A stretch of DNA of 34,526 nt from Actinomycetota bacterium (lineage in GTDB: Bacteria; Actinomycetota; Acidimicrobiia; Acidimicrobiales; Ilumatobacteraceae): assembly GCA_005793785.1 (NCBI GenBank), contig SXPW01000043.1, positions 1 through 34,526 of the forward strand. Reading direction: 5' to 3'. Made by a program: the position numbers and the translations under genes. Below, piece by piece: positions 21,392 through 29,657 of this stretch. Position 1 is the stretch's first letter. Every line of letters starts with the position of its first letter. The notes beneath the pieces were generated by a model. The model worked only from the letters and a program-made list of their open reading frames with translations, was not told where the DNA came from and made no database searches.

Positions 21392-24300
21392 GTGACGACC
21401 CCGCAAGAGGAGCGCCCGACCGAGGTCGCCCCGCCCGTGGTGGCGGTATTGGTCGTCCATGAGCCGGGCGACTGGTTCGCCGAGGTGCTCGAAGGCCTTT
21501 CGACCCAGGACTATCCCGACTTGCGACTGGTGGCGTTCCTCACGAGCACCACCGACCCCGCCGTGGGCCAGAGAATTCGCGATCGTTTGCCCTCCGCACT
21601 GGTCCGCCAGGTGGAGGGGAATCCGGGCTTTGGGCCCGTGGCCAACCAAGTCGCCGGCGTTGTCGAGGGCAACGACGGTTTCTTCCTCATCCTCCACGAC
21701 GACGTGGCACTCCGTGCCGACGCCGTGTCGCACTTGGTCGAGGAGGCGTTCCGCTCCAATGCCGCCGTCATCGGACCCAAGTTGGTCGAGTGGAACGCTC
21801 CGGACGTGCTCCAACACGTGGGCTTCGACGCCGATCGCGTCGGCAATCTCGTCGATGTGGTCGATCCCGGTGAACGCGACCAGGAGCAGCACGATGCCGT
21901 ACGCGACACCTTCGCCCTGCCGTCGGCGTGCCTCCTCGTGCGCAACGACGTGTTCCGTGACATCGGTGGTTTCGCACCGCGGATTCCGTTCCTCGGTGAA
22001 GACCTCGACCTGTGCTGGCGCGTGCACCTGCTCGGGGCTCGCGTGATGGTGAATCCCGCCGCCGTCGCGCGACATCGTGGCGGTTTCTCCTCCCGCGCCA
22101 ACCTGATCGGCGCCGAGGTTCGTGCGGAACGACACCGCGTGCGAACCGTGGTGACGTGCACGTCGTTGGGTCGGCTTCCGCTGGTGCTCGTGCGACTCGT
22201 CGTCCAATCGGCGGCCGACACTTTGATCGGGCTGTTCAGCGGACAATTTCGTCGCGGTCTAGGTGGATTGCGTGCAATCGCCGCACTCGTCGTCGACGCT
22301 CCGATGTTGGCGACGCGACGCAATGAGTTGAGACCGTTGCGCCGTGTTCCGGGGAGCGAGGTGGCGAGCCTGCAATTGCGTTCCAGTGCCCGGCTCGCCT
22401 CGTTCGCGCGACATCGTCGCGCGATGCGCGAGTCCACTACTTCCGAGGTGCCCGACGTTGGTCAGTCGTTGGCCCCCACCTCCCGCGGTGTGTCGGTGGC
22501 GGCGATTGGCGCATTGTTGATGTTGTTGATCGGTAGCCGTGGTCTCATCCTCGACGGCGTGGCCAACGTCGGACAATTCGTGCCACTCGCGTCGCCAAAC
22601 GATGGCTCCCTCGACTTGTTGCGTTCGTATCTGTCCGGATGGTCGCCCGGTTGGTTCGGCGCACCGAGCGCGGCACCGACGTACCTCGGCGCTGTGGCGG
22701 TACTCGGTTTGGTGTGGCTCGGCTCCTGGTCGGGACTTCTCACGCTCCTCGTCGTCGCGTCGTTGATCGTCGGACCACTCGGCGCATGGCGACTGGTCGG
22801 TTCGGTGGCAACCGCACGAGCCCGCATGTTCGGTGCGATCGTCTACGCTGCATTCCCCGGTGGACTGCTCGCCGTACGCGACGGACGACGCGACGCATTG
22901 ATCGTGTGGGCGCTCATGCCGTGGGTGCTCGACTTCGCCAGACGAATCGCCGGACTCGGTCGGGACGAAGCCGACATACCGCGCGAGACCTCCGTTCGTC
23001 CGACCGGTGGTCGGCGGTCGCAGCTCTTGGCATCGCTGCTTCTGGTGGTGGCGGTGGCCGGCGTCCTTGCCCCGGTGATGTTGGTGATGGTGGCGAGTCT
23101 CGCCCTGGTCATGTTGCTTGCCTCACTACTGTCGCCGACACCTGTGCGCGCGACGGCATGGCTGGTCGGCTCGCTCGTTGGCTCGGTGTTCGGTGCAGCC
23201 GTCCTGCATCTTCCCTGGTCGGTGCGTTTCGTCGACACCGACTGGTGGCAATCGTTGGTTGGTGCCCGATCGCCGGTGGTCGTCCGGTCGCTCACCGACA
23301 CGCTCACGCTCGGGGTCGACAACGTGGTGTGGCGGTGGATGTTGCTTGCCGCGTACGTTCCGGTGTTGGCCATGCTGTTGGTCAATCGCGGGGCACGCTC
23401 GGGCTGGACGAGTCGGGCGTTGCTCCTCGTGGCGACACCGATCGGTGTCGGACTGGCGCGCGACCGCGGTGTGCTGGACTTCGCTCTGCCCGAGCCACTC
23501 GTGCTCTCTTCACTCGTCGCACTCGGTGGTTGTATCGCGGCGACATCGGCATTCGCGACCTACGTGGACGGGCGCGACGGAACGTTCACGTGGCGTCAGT
23601 TGCTGACGGTCGTGTCGACCGTGGCAATCGGTGTCGCGCTCGTGCCGAGCGTTGTGGCTGCTGCGGACGGAAATTGGTTGCAACCCAACGCGACGATCAG
23701 CCAGTTGGTTACCCAGCTGCCGGATGAGTCCGCCGGAGATTATTCGGTGTTGTACCTGGGCGATTCACGCATGCTGCCCGTCGCGTCGGTGGAGTCGCGC
23801 GTGCAGGGGGTCTCCTACGGCGTGATTCGTGACGGTGGAGCCACCGGTGTCGACGTACTGCCGTCGACGCCGACCGAAATGGCGGCTTCACTGAATCGCG
23901 CCGTCGATGTCCTGCTCACCGGTGAGTCGTTGCGGGCGGGTCGTCTCCTCGCGCCGCTCGCCGTTCGATTCCTGGTGGTTCCTCTCCGCGACTCCACGCT
24001 GCATTCGAAATTGGATCCGCTGGATGGTGTGGTTGGCGATGCCGTGGTCGCCCATCTCGCCGACCAGCTCGATTTACGTCGCGTCTACACGGCGACGGAT
24101 TTGGTGATCTTCGAGAACGTAGCCGCCTTGCCGTTGGCCAGCATGCTCGATGAGCGTTCGGCGGTCGCCAGCCGTCAAGCCCTCGAGTCGACGCTGCTCG
24201 CCGATCCTCTGGTTTCGCGTGGCGCGTTCGCCACGGGATTCGTCGCAGATGAAAGCGTCGAGGGCTCGTCGTCGGCGGGGACGTTGCATCTCGCCGTCCC

Positions 24301-24583
24301 GTTTTCACAACGGTGGACGCTGAGCGTCGACGGCGCCCGCGTCGCGCCGCGAGTGGCGTTCGGCTCGACGACGGCATTCGATGCGCCGCTCACTGGTGAT
24401 GCACGCTTGCGACTACGAGCCTCGCTCGCGCATCGTTCGTTGCTCGTACTGCAATTGGGTATGTGGTTGGTGGTACTGGCGATCACCTTCAACCCGAGTC
24501 GATTCCGTGGTCGGGTTCGGGCGGCGCGCGAAGTGGTCGAAGTGTCGTTGCGCGGTGACGATGACCGTCGGATGGTGGTGTGA
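21392..24583 (+). CDS. Very large GT2 glycosyltransferase fused to a polytopic membrane region
   Basis: The 1063-residue protein starts with a GT2 (GT-A) domain of about 270 residues. VVAVLVVHEPGDWF is the first strand, FFLILHDDVALRADA holds the DxD-like acids (H102-D-D104), and PFLGEDLDLCWRVHLLGARV is the catalytic ED block. From about residue 365 there are many membrane helices, for example AIGALLMLLIGSRGLIL and LLLVVAVAGVLAPVMLVMVA. From about 770 an extracytoplasmic domain follows (YSVLYLGDSRMLPVAS), and a last helix lies near the end. This domain order is known in actinobacterial cell-envelope proteins encoded beside DUF5719. It may build or transfer a polyprenyl-linked glycan. Its stop overlaps the next ATG by one base. 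Confidence 0.88.
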   Translation: MTTPQEERPTEVAPPVVAVLVVHEPGDWFAEVLEGLSTQDYPDLRLVAFLTSTTDPAVGQRIRDRLPSALVRQVEGNPGFGPVANQVAGVVEGNDGFFLILHDDVALRADAVSHLVEEAFRSNAAVIGPKLVEWNAPDVLQHVGFDADRVGNLVDVVDPGERDQEQHDAVRDTFALPSACLLVRNDVFRDIGGFAPRIPFLGEDLDLCWRVHLLGARVMVNPAAVARHRGGFSSRANLIGAEVRAERHRVRTVVTCTSLGRLPLVLVRLVVQSAADTLIGLFSGQFRRGLGGLRAIAALVVDAPMLATRRNELRPLRRVPGSEVASLQLRSSARLASFARHRRAMRESTTSEVPDVGQSLAPTSRGVSVAAIGALLMLLIGSRGLILDGVANVGQFVPLASPNDGSLDLLRSYLSGWSPGWFGAPSAAPTYLGAVAVLGLVWLGSWSGLLTLLVVASLIVGPLGAWRLVGSVATARARMFGAIVYAAFPGGLLAVRDGRRDALIVWALMPWVLDFARRIAGLGRDEADIPRETSVRPTGGRRSQLLASLLLVVAVAGVLAPVMLVMVASLALVMLLASLLSPTPVRATAWLVGSLVGSVFGAAVLHLPWSVRFVDTDWWQSLVGARSPVVVRSLTDTLTLGVDNVVWRWMLLAAYVPVLAMLLVNRGARSGWTSRALLLVATPIGVGLARDRGVLDFALPEPLVLSSLVALGGCIAATSAFATYVDGRDGTFTWRQLLTVVSTVAIGVALVPSVVAAADGNWLQPNATISQLVTQLPDESAGDYSVLYLGDSRMLPVASVESRVQGVSYGVIRDGGATGVDVLPSTPTEMAASLNRAVDVLLTGESLRAGRLLAPLAVRFLVVPLRDSTLHSKLDPLDGVVGDAVVAHLADQLDLRRVYTATDLVIFENVAALPLASMLDERSAVASRQALESTLLADPLVSRGAFATGFVADESVEGSSSAGTLHLAVPFSQRWTLSVDGARVAPRVAFGSTTAFDAPLTGDARLRLRASLAHRSLLVLQLGMWLVVLAITFNPSRFRGRVRAAREVVEVSLRGDDDRRMVV

Positions 24584-26112
24584 TGGCGAAACGTCGTGTC
24601 CGGGTGGTGGGTGGCCGGACGGTCGACCGCATGGCGAGAAGGGGAGTGGGTCGCGTTCGACAGTCCCTCCTCGTGGCGGTTGCCATCGCGTGCGTCGGTG
24701 GCATGGTGTGGCTCGATCGTCGACCGGTCAAACTCGATCCAGGGATCGTCGAGGTGTCGGGTCTGGTGCCGCAGCTTCGTTCGTCGGCGTTGGCCTCGAC
24801 GTGGTTTTGTCCCGGAGTCGTGGGCAACGACGAATCCATCGGTGGTTCGTTGGTGATCTCCAATTCGGCCGAAACCCCCGTGGGTGGCACCATCACCCGA
24901 TTCTTCGTCGATGGCGCGTCGCGTACACAACGATTCGCCGTGCCCGCACGGGCGACGCTGGAGGTGAATGCGCTCGACGGCGTCGCGTCACCATTCGTAT
25001 CGACGCTCGTGGAGTCGCAGGGTGCGCCAGTTGCCGTCGAACAGCGCACTGCACATCGCGCCGGTGATGCATTGGCGAGTTGCGCGTCGTCGCCAGCGGC
25101 CACCTGGATCCTGGCCGACGGATTCACGGGTGCCGACAGCATCGAGAACGTCGTCGTGACGAATCCGTCGCTCGATTCCGCGATTCTCGATGTCGCGTTC
25201 GTGACCGCTGCCGGCGAGCGGACTCCGCAGTCGTTGAAGGGCGTCGTCATTCCGCCGGAGTCCGTTCGGGTGTTCGACATGGCCAGCCTCGACGCACGTA
25301 ACGAGGCGATCGTGGCCGTCACGGTCCGAGCGTCCGTGGGTCGAGTGGTGGTGGGTCGTTCGCAGCACTATCTCGGACGTGGGCGCCTCGGCTACACGAT
25401 GTCGCTGGCATCGTCGGTCGTCAACGACCGCTGGTACTTCGCCGACGGCGACAAGTCACCGACGGTCGTCGAGGAGTTCGCCATCTACAACCCCATGTCG
25501 TTCGATCAGTTGCTGACGTTCATCGTGGCGAGCGACGACGGGACGGCCATCGATCCCGTGGTGGTGACCGCCACGGCGAAACGCGTGACCAAGTTTTCGC
25601 CGTCCGGGTTGAGTGCGCTTCCCGAAGGTCGATACTCGGTCATCGTCGCGGCTACGTCGGCGGCGGGCGAGGCGTCCGGAACCTCCTCGGCGGACGCGAC
25701 GGATCGGGTCGGAGTCGTGATCGAACGCATCGCCACCCGAACACAGGGCAAATCGACCGCCACCGCCGTACTCCTCGGCTCGCCACGAGCCGCGAAGGCA
25801 TGGATTGCGCCGGCCGGCGTCGCCATCGGTGTCGGTGATTCACTCCGCGTGTTCAATCCCGGTGCACTGGCTGCCACGTTTCGCGTCACGTACCTCGGCC
25901 CGGCGGGTGACGTGCCGGTCACCGGGTTCGAGGAAGTCTCTTTGGCACCGGGTGCGAGCACGAGTGTGCAACTTGGCGCAGAGACGGCCGGTGCCGCCGT
26001 ATCGGTGATTGCCAACGAACCGATCGTCGTGCATCGCCGTACGTCGCGCGGATTGAAGCAACCGATCAACGGCGTGGCACCGTTGATCCTCGTGGAGACG
26101 GATTCTCGATGA
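24583..26112 (+). CDS. DUF5719 family membrane-anchored envelope protein
   Basis: The 509-residue product has an N-terminal anchor at about residues 28-44 (LLVAVAIACVGGMVWL) after a basic segment. A long extracytoplasmic region of beta-rich repeats follows: STWFCPGVVGN, SIENVVVTNPS, WYFADGDKSPTVVEEFAIYNPMS, and DSLRVFNPGALAATFRVTY. The repeated pattern of a 'tWyf..G' strand followed by 'l.v.NP' resembles, from memory, DUF5719, found beside large GT2 membrane proteins in actinobacteria. The function is unknown. The ATG at 24583 overlaps the preceding TGA (TGATG); a GTG at 24580 directly before it is possible. The end overlaps the thioredoxin-like gene as ATGA. It probably acts with the GT2 protein in the envelope. 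Confidence 0.82.
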   Translation: MAKRRVRVVGGRTVDRMARRGVGRVRQSLLVAVAIACVGGMVWLDRRPVKLDPGIVEVSGLVPQLRSSALASTWFCPGVVGNDESIGGSLVISNSAETPVGGTITRFFVDGASRTQRFAVPARATLEVNALDGVASPFVSTLVESQGAPVAVEQRTAHRAGDALASCASSPAATWILADGFTGADSIENVVVTNPSLDSAILDVAFVTAAGERTPQSLKGVVIPPESVRVFDMASLDARNEAIVAVTVRASVGRVVVGRSQHYLGRGRLGYTMSLASSVVNDRWYFADGDKSPTVVEEFAIYNPMSFDQLLTFIVASDDGTAIDPVVVTATAKRVTKFSPSGLSALPEGRYSVIVAATSAAGEASGTSSADATDRVGVVIERIATRTQGKSTATAVLLGSPRAAKAWIAPAGVAIGVGDSLRVFNPGALAATFRVTYLGPAGDVPVTGFEEVSLAPGASTSVQLGAETAGAAVSVIANEPIVVHRRTSRGLKQPINGVAPLILVETDSR

Positions 26113-26600
26113 TGTCGAATTCGTTCGTGTTCGCGTTGACGACCGATGTCGTTGCCCGATTCGGTGCGGTGGCGGTTGCCATCGTCGTCGCTGCGTTGGT
26201 GTCGTGGCGTCGTCGCAGCACGACTTCGGCTCCGACTCAGCCACGCGGCGCGGTACCCGCACAGCTCGATCGCGCGGATTTCGTTGCTTCGAAGGCTTCC
26301 TGGCTCGTGGTGACGTTCACGTCTTCCACGTGCGAGACGTGCGCCGACGTCGCGCGCAAGGCTGCCGTACTGGCGAGCAGGGAGGTGGCCGTGCAGGAGG
26401 TGGAATATTTACGTGACCGGGCACTCCATGACCGCTATCGAATCGATGCCGTTCCGACGTTGGTCATCGCCGATGCGAACGGTGTCGTTCGCTACGGTCA
26501 TCTCGGACCCGTCAGTGCCACCGACCTGTGGGCGGCGATGGCGCGTTGTCGGAATCCCGAACTCGCAGTTGCCCAGTGCGAGCAACACGAGTCGCGCTAG
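26109..26600 (+). CDS. Membrane-anchored thioredoxin-like protein
   Basis: The 163-residue protein has one N-terminal membrane helix (about residues 14-33, RFGAVAVAIVVAALVSW) and a thioredoxin fold. The redox motif is C75-E-T-C78 in FTSSTCETCADV, and the cis-proline is P116 in DAVPTLVIAD. The basic stretch WRRR follows the helix, so the orientation is ambiguous by the positive-inside rule: an N-out topology would leave the domain inside the cell. Two further cysteines lie near the end (ARCRNP, AQCEQ). ATG 26109 overlaps the DUF5719 stop (ATGA), so the partner may be a disulfide in that operon. The stop TAG interlocks with the ftsH stop on the other strand. Confidence 0.85.
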   Translation: MMSNSFVFALTTDVVARFGAVAVAIVVAALVSWRRRSTTSAPTQPRGAVPAQLDRADFVASKASWLVVTFTSSTCETCADVARKAAVLASREVAVQEVEYLRDRALHDRYRIDAVPTLVIADANGVVRYGHLGPVSATDLWAAMARCRNPELAVAQCEQHESR

Positions 26601-28549
26601 TCGCGCTCCTTGGTTCCCTCGGCCGAGTCGGTCGGTTTTTCGGGGGTCTTTTCGTGGATGGTGGGAGCACCGAGCCCCTCTTGGATGAGTTTTGCCACCG
26701 CCGCACCGTCGATGGTTTCGTGCTCGAGGAGTGCGGTCGCCACGAGGTCGAGGCCACGCCGGTGCTTCGTCAACGTGGTACGCGCCCGCTCCTCCTGCTC
26801 CCGAAGGATGCGTGCAATCTCATCGTCGATTTTCCGGGCGGTCTCGTCACTGTATTCGCGCCCCGAGGTCATGAGGTCCTCGCCGAGGAACACCTGTTGC
26901 TGACCCGACCAAGCCATCGGTCCCACGGCATCGCTCATTCCCCATTCGCGAACCATGCGACGGGCGATCGAGGTCGCCTGTTCGAGGTCGTTGGCTGCGC
27001 CACTGTTCAGACTGCCGAACACGATCGATTCGGCGACGCGCCCACCCATTGCCTTGCAAATCATGTCCTCGAAGTACTCCCGTGAGTACGTGTGCCGCTC
27101 CTCGGGAAGACTCCACGTCACACCGAGTGCCATGCCGCGCGGCAGGATCGTCACCTTGTGCAGCGGGTCGCTGTTCGGCAACACCGTCGAGAGCACCGCG
27201 TGACCACCTTCGTGGTAGGCGACTGCGCGCTTCTCCTCCGCATTGAGGGCCAGGCTCTCGCGGCGGGCTCCCATGACCACACGATCTCGCGCATTCTCGA
27301 AGTCGATGCGTTCGATGTGCGTCGAACCACGACGCACCGCAATGAGCGCCGCCTCGTTCACGAGGTTGCTCAGGTCGGCTCCACTCATTCCGGGTGTTGC
27401 CTTCGCCATCGTCTCGAGGTCGACGTCGGTTCCCATTCGCTTGCCTGTGGAGTGCACCTTGAGAATCGCGAGCCGCTCCTCGGCTTCGGGCAACGGCACG
27501 ATGATCTGACGGTCGAAACGACCCGGACGCAGGAGCGCCGCATCGAGGATGTCCGGACGGTTCGTGGCGGCCATCACCACGACGCCCTCCGACGACTCGA
27601 AGCCGTCCATCTCCGACAACATCTGGTTGAGCGTCTGTTCACGCTCGTCGTGGCCGCCGCCCAAACCCGCGCCGCGCTTGCGACCGATCGAATCGATTTC
27701 GTCGATGAAGATGATGGCGCGACCCATCTTGCGAGCCTGTTGGAACAGGTCGCGCACTCGGGATGCGCCGACACCGACGAACATCTCCATGAAGTCGGAT
27801 CCCGTGACGGACAAGAATCCCACTCCTGCCTCGCCGGCGACGGCGCGTGCAAAGAGCGTCTTGCCGGTCCCCGGAGGCCCGACGAGGAGCACACCCTTGG
27901 GTACGCGGGCTCCGATCTCCTTGAAACGTTCGGGCATCTTCAGGAAGTCGACGACCTCGCGGATCTCCTGTTTGACACCGTCGTACCCCGCGACATCAGC
28001 GAAGGTGGTGGATGGTTTGTCGGCTTGGTACGGCTTGGCGCGGCTCCGTCCGATCGACATGATGTTGCCGGCTTGCCCCATTGCACGGCGCTGCATCCAG
28101 ATGAAGAATCCCATGATCAGGAAGAACGGCAGGAGGATCGGAATCAGGTTGGTGAAGAAGTTGCCCTGCGGAGTCGCGAAGTCGTAGTCGACTCCCTTGG
28201 ACTTGAGCAGTTGTTCGTCGGCATCCGACAGTGAGTTGGCTCCCGTCGTGACGAATTCACGTGCATCTTCGAGGGTGCCGTTGATTTGATTGTTCAGGTT
28301 GTTGATCGTGACCTCGCGAACCTCGCCCCGTTCGACGAGTGCGAGGAATTCGGTGTACGAAAGCTTGGTCGGCTCGGTGCTCGGAATGAGCCGAGGTCCG
28401 ACGAACAACACCGCCGCGAGGGCGATGAGTGCCCACACCGCCCAACGGGGCATGCCGGACTTCTCTCCGTCGCGTGAAGGACGGAATCGGTCGCGCGAAA
28501 ATTTCGGACGACGCGACGGCGGTGGGGGCGGAGGTGGGAGGTTCGCCAT
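26597..28549 (-). CDS. ftsH: ATP-dependent zinc metalloprotease FtsH
   Basis: FtsH extracts and degrades membrane and unstable cytoplasmic proteins as a hexamer. The 650-residue protein has a proline-rich N-terminus, membrane helices at about 36-52 and 133-152, and a short outer domain between them. The AAA module shows Walker A GPPGTGKT (224-231), Walker B FIDEID (281-286) and second-region-of-homology arginines R341 and R344. The peptidase has H446-E-G-G-H450 and D521 as third zinc ligand. The length is normal. ATG 28549 follows a TAGCAT -10 by six bases, so the message is leaderless. In many bacteria ftsH lies near tilS-hpt; here it is inserted, on the opposite strand, into a cell-envelope neighbourhood. 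Confidence 0.97.
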   Translation of the reverse strand: MANLPPPPPPPSRRPKFSRDRFRPSRDGEKSGMPRWAVWALIALAAVLFVGPRLIPSTEPTKLSYTEFLALVERGEVREVTINNLNNQINGTLEDAREFVTTGANSLSDADEQLLKSKGVDYDFATPQGNFFTNLIPILLPFFLIMGFFIWMQRRAMGQAGNIMSIGRSRAKPYQADKPSTTFADVAGYDGVKQEIREVVDFLKMPERFKEIGARVPKGVLLVGPPGTGKTLFARAVAGEAGVGFLSVTGSDFMEMFVGVGASRVRDLFQQARKMGRAIIFIDEIDSIGRKRGAGLGGGHDEREQTLNQMLSEMDGFESSEGVVVMAATNRPDILDAALLRPGRFDRQIIVPLPEAEERLAILKVHSTGKRMGTDVDLETMAKATPGMSGADLSNLVNEAALIAVRRGSTHIERIDFENARDRVVMGARRESLALNAEEKRAVAYHEGGHAVLSTVLPNSDPLHKVTILPRGMALGVTWSLPEERHTYSREYFEDMICKAMGGRVAESIVFGSLNSGAANDLEQATSIARRMVREWGMSDAVGPMAWSGQQQVFLGEDLMTSGREYSDETARKIDDEIARILREQEERARTTLTKHRRGLDLVATALLEHETIDGAAVAKLIQEGLGAPTIHEKTPEKPTDSAEGTKERD

Positions 28550-28555
28550 GTCGTC

Positions 28556-28561
28556 ATGCTA
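28556..28561 (-). promoter_or_regulatory. -10 element (TAGCAT) of ftsH
   Basis: On the minus strand TAGCAT is followed by six bases and ATG 28549. It shares a 71-base divergent gap with the DUF3499 gene. No clear -35 or heat-shock operator is visible. Confidence 0.55.
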
Positions 28562-28608
28562 AGGCGCGGTCAGCGGGTGGTATCCACCGATATCCCGCAT
28601 GAAATCGG

Positions 28609-28614
28609 TACTTT
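28609..28614 (+). promoter_or_regulatory. -10 element (TACTTT) of the DUF3499 gene
   Basis: TACTTT precedes ATG 28621 by six bases, again the leaderless arrangement. Confidence 0.55.
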
Positions 28615-28620
28615 GGTCAC

Positions 28621-28851
28621 ATGCGTCGTCGCTGCTCGCGTGCATGCTGCAACGATTCAGCCGCGATGACCTTGACGTACCAGTACTCGACGGCGACGGT
28701 GTGGATCGACGATCTCTCCGACAACACCGATCCGCACGCTTACGACCTGTGTGAGAAGCACGGTCAACGTTTCGCCGCTCCGAACGGCTGGCGCCTCGAG
28801 GATCGACGCAATCGATTCCGCGTGGTGTTGCCCAGCCAACTCGCCGGCTGA
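28621..28851 (+). CDS. DUF3499 family small protein
   Basis: The 76-residue protein matches my memory of DUF3499, an actinobacterial family of unknown function: an N-terminal CSRACCNDSAAMTLTYQYS, then DPHAYDLCEKHGQRFAAPNGW. Residues C5, C9 or C10, C44 and H47 could bind zinc. There is no signal peptide. ATG 28621 is set by the TACTTT element six bases upstream. In other actinobacteria the family lies between DUF5719 and phosphomannomutase genes, as it does here with insertions. The CPBP gene follows after five bases and is likely cotranscribed. The function is unknown. Confidence 0.85.
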   Translation: MRRRCSRACCNDSAAMTLTYQYSTATVWIDDLSDNTDPHAYDLCEKHGQRFAAPNGWRLEDRRNRFRVVLPSQLAG

Positions 28852-28856
28852 TCGAA

Positions 28857-29639
28857 GTGTCCGGCCCCACGTGGGATCCGCCGTACGGCGAACGGCCCTA
28901 CGGTCAACGCATCTTCGCCCACGAGGTCCCGCATGCGTCGACGCCTCGAGTGCGGTACTCGTTCGGCTGGCTGATCGGAGGCTGGATAGCGGCCTACGTC
29001 GCGGCGACCGCCCTGCAAGTGCTGCTCGTTGCCACCTTCGACGTGCCCGAGGATGTCGGCGTACGGCCTGATTGGTTCCTCCTGGCCGGAGCACTGACCC
29101 TGTGGGTTCCCCAACTCGTACTTCTCGCGATGTTCTGCCGGCGCGCCGGTACCCGTTCGTTCGTCGACGACTTCGCGTTGCGATTTCGCCCCGTCGACCT
29201 GTGGGGTGTACCCATCGGCGTCCTGTCGCAGGTGCTCCTCGTCGGTCTCGTCACGTGGCCGTTCCGGTACTGGTTTCCCGGCACGTTCGATTCCGACAAT
29301 GTGCAGGATCGTGCGCGGTCGTTGTACGACTCGGCGCGCGGTCCGTGGCTGGTGGTGCTCGCGCTCGTCGTCGTGGTCGGTGCTCCCGTGGTGGAGGAAC
29401 TGGTGTATCGAGGCTTCCTGCAGGCGGGGCTGCACAGTCGTATCAACGACGTCGTGGCGATTCTCGTGACAGCCGCGTGGTTCGCTGCGATTCATGGTCG
29501 CGTGGCGGAGCTCCCCGGTTTGTTCAGTTTCGCCCTGGTGTTGGGCATCGCCTTCCACATGACCAAACGACTCGGCATGTCGGTGATCGCCCACCTAGCG
29601 TTCAATGCGACTGGACTTGCCTTCCTTGCCTTGACGTAG
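28857..29639 (+). CDS. CPBP family intramembrane glutamic endopeptidase
   Basis: The 260-residue membrane protein has the three motifs of the CPBP/Rce1-like family. They are E180-E181-x3-R185 in APVVEELVYRGFLQ, F209-x3-H213 in WFAAIHG, and H246-x3-N250 in IAHLAFNATG. About six to eight helices are predicted after a hydrophilic N-terminus rich in Pro and Tyr (GPTWDPPYGERPYGQR). Members cleave or modify membrane proteins and peptides; the substrate here is unknown. GTG 28857 is five bases after the DUF3499 stop and lacks a clear ribosome-binding site, implying coupling to the upstream gene. The large membrane protein follows 18 bases later. Confidence 0.88.
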   Translation: MSGPTWDPPYGERPYGQRIFAHEVPHASTPRVRYSFGWLIGGWIAAYVAATALQVLLVATFDVPEDVGVRPDWFLLAGALTLWVPQLVLLAMFCRRAGTRSFVDDFALRFRPVDLWGVPIGVLSQVLLVGLVTWPFRYWFPGTFDSDNVQDRARSLYDSARGPWLVVLALVVVVGAPVVEELVYRGFLQAGLHSRINDVVAILVTAAWFAAIHGRVAELPGLFSFALVLGIAFHMTKRLGMSVIAHLAFNATGLAFLALT

Positions 29640-29657
29640 CCAACCATCACCAGAACC

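Noticed and set aside
27092..28234. 380-codon plus-strand open frame inside ftsH
   Set aside because: Antisense shadow of ftsH; composition rich in His, Arg and Asp, no domain.
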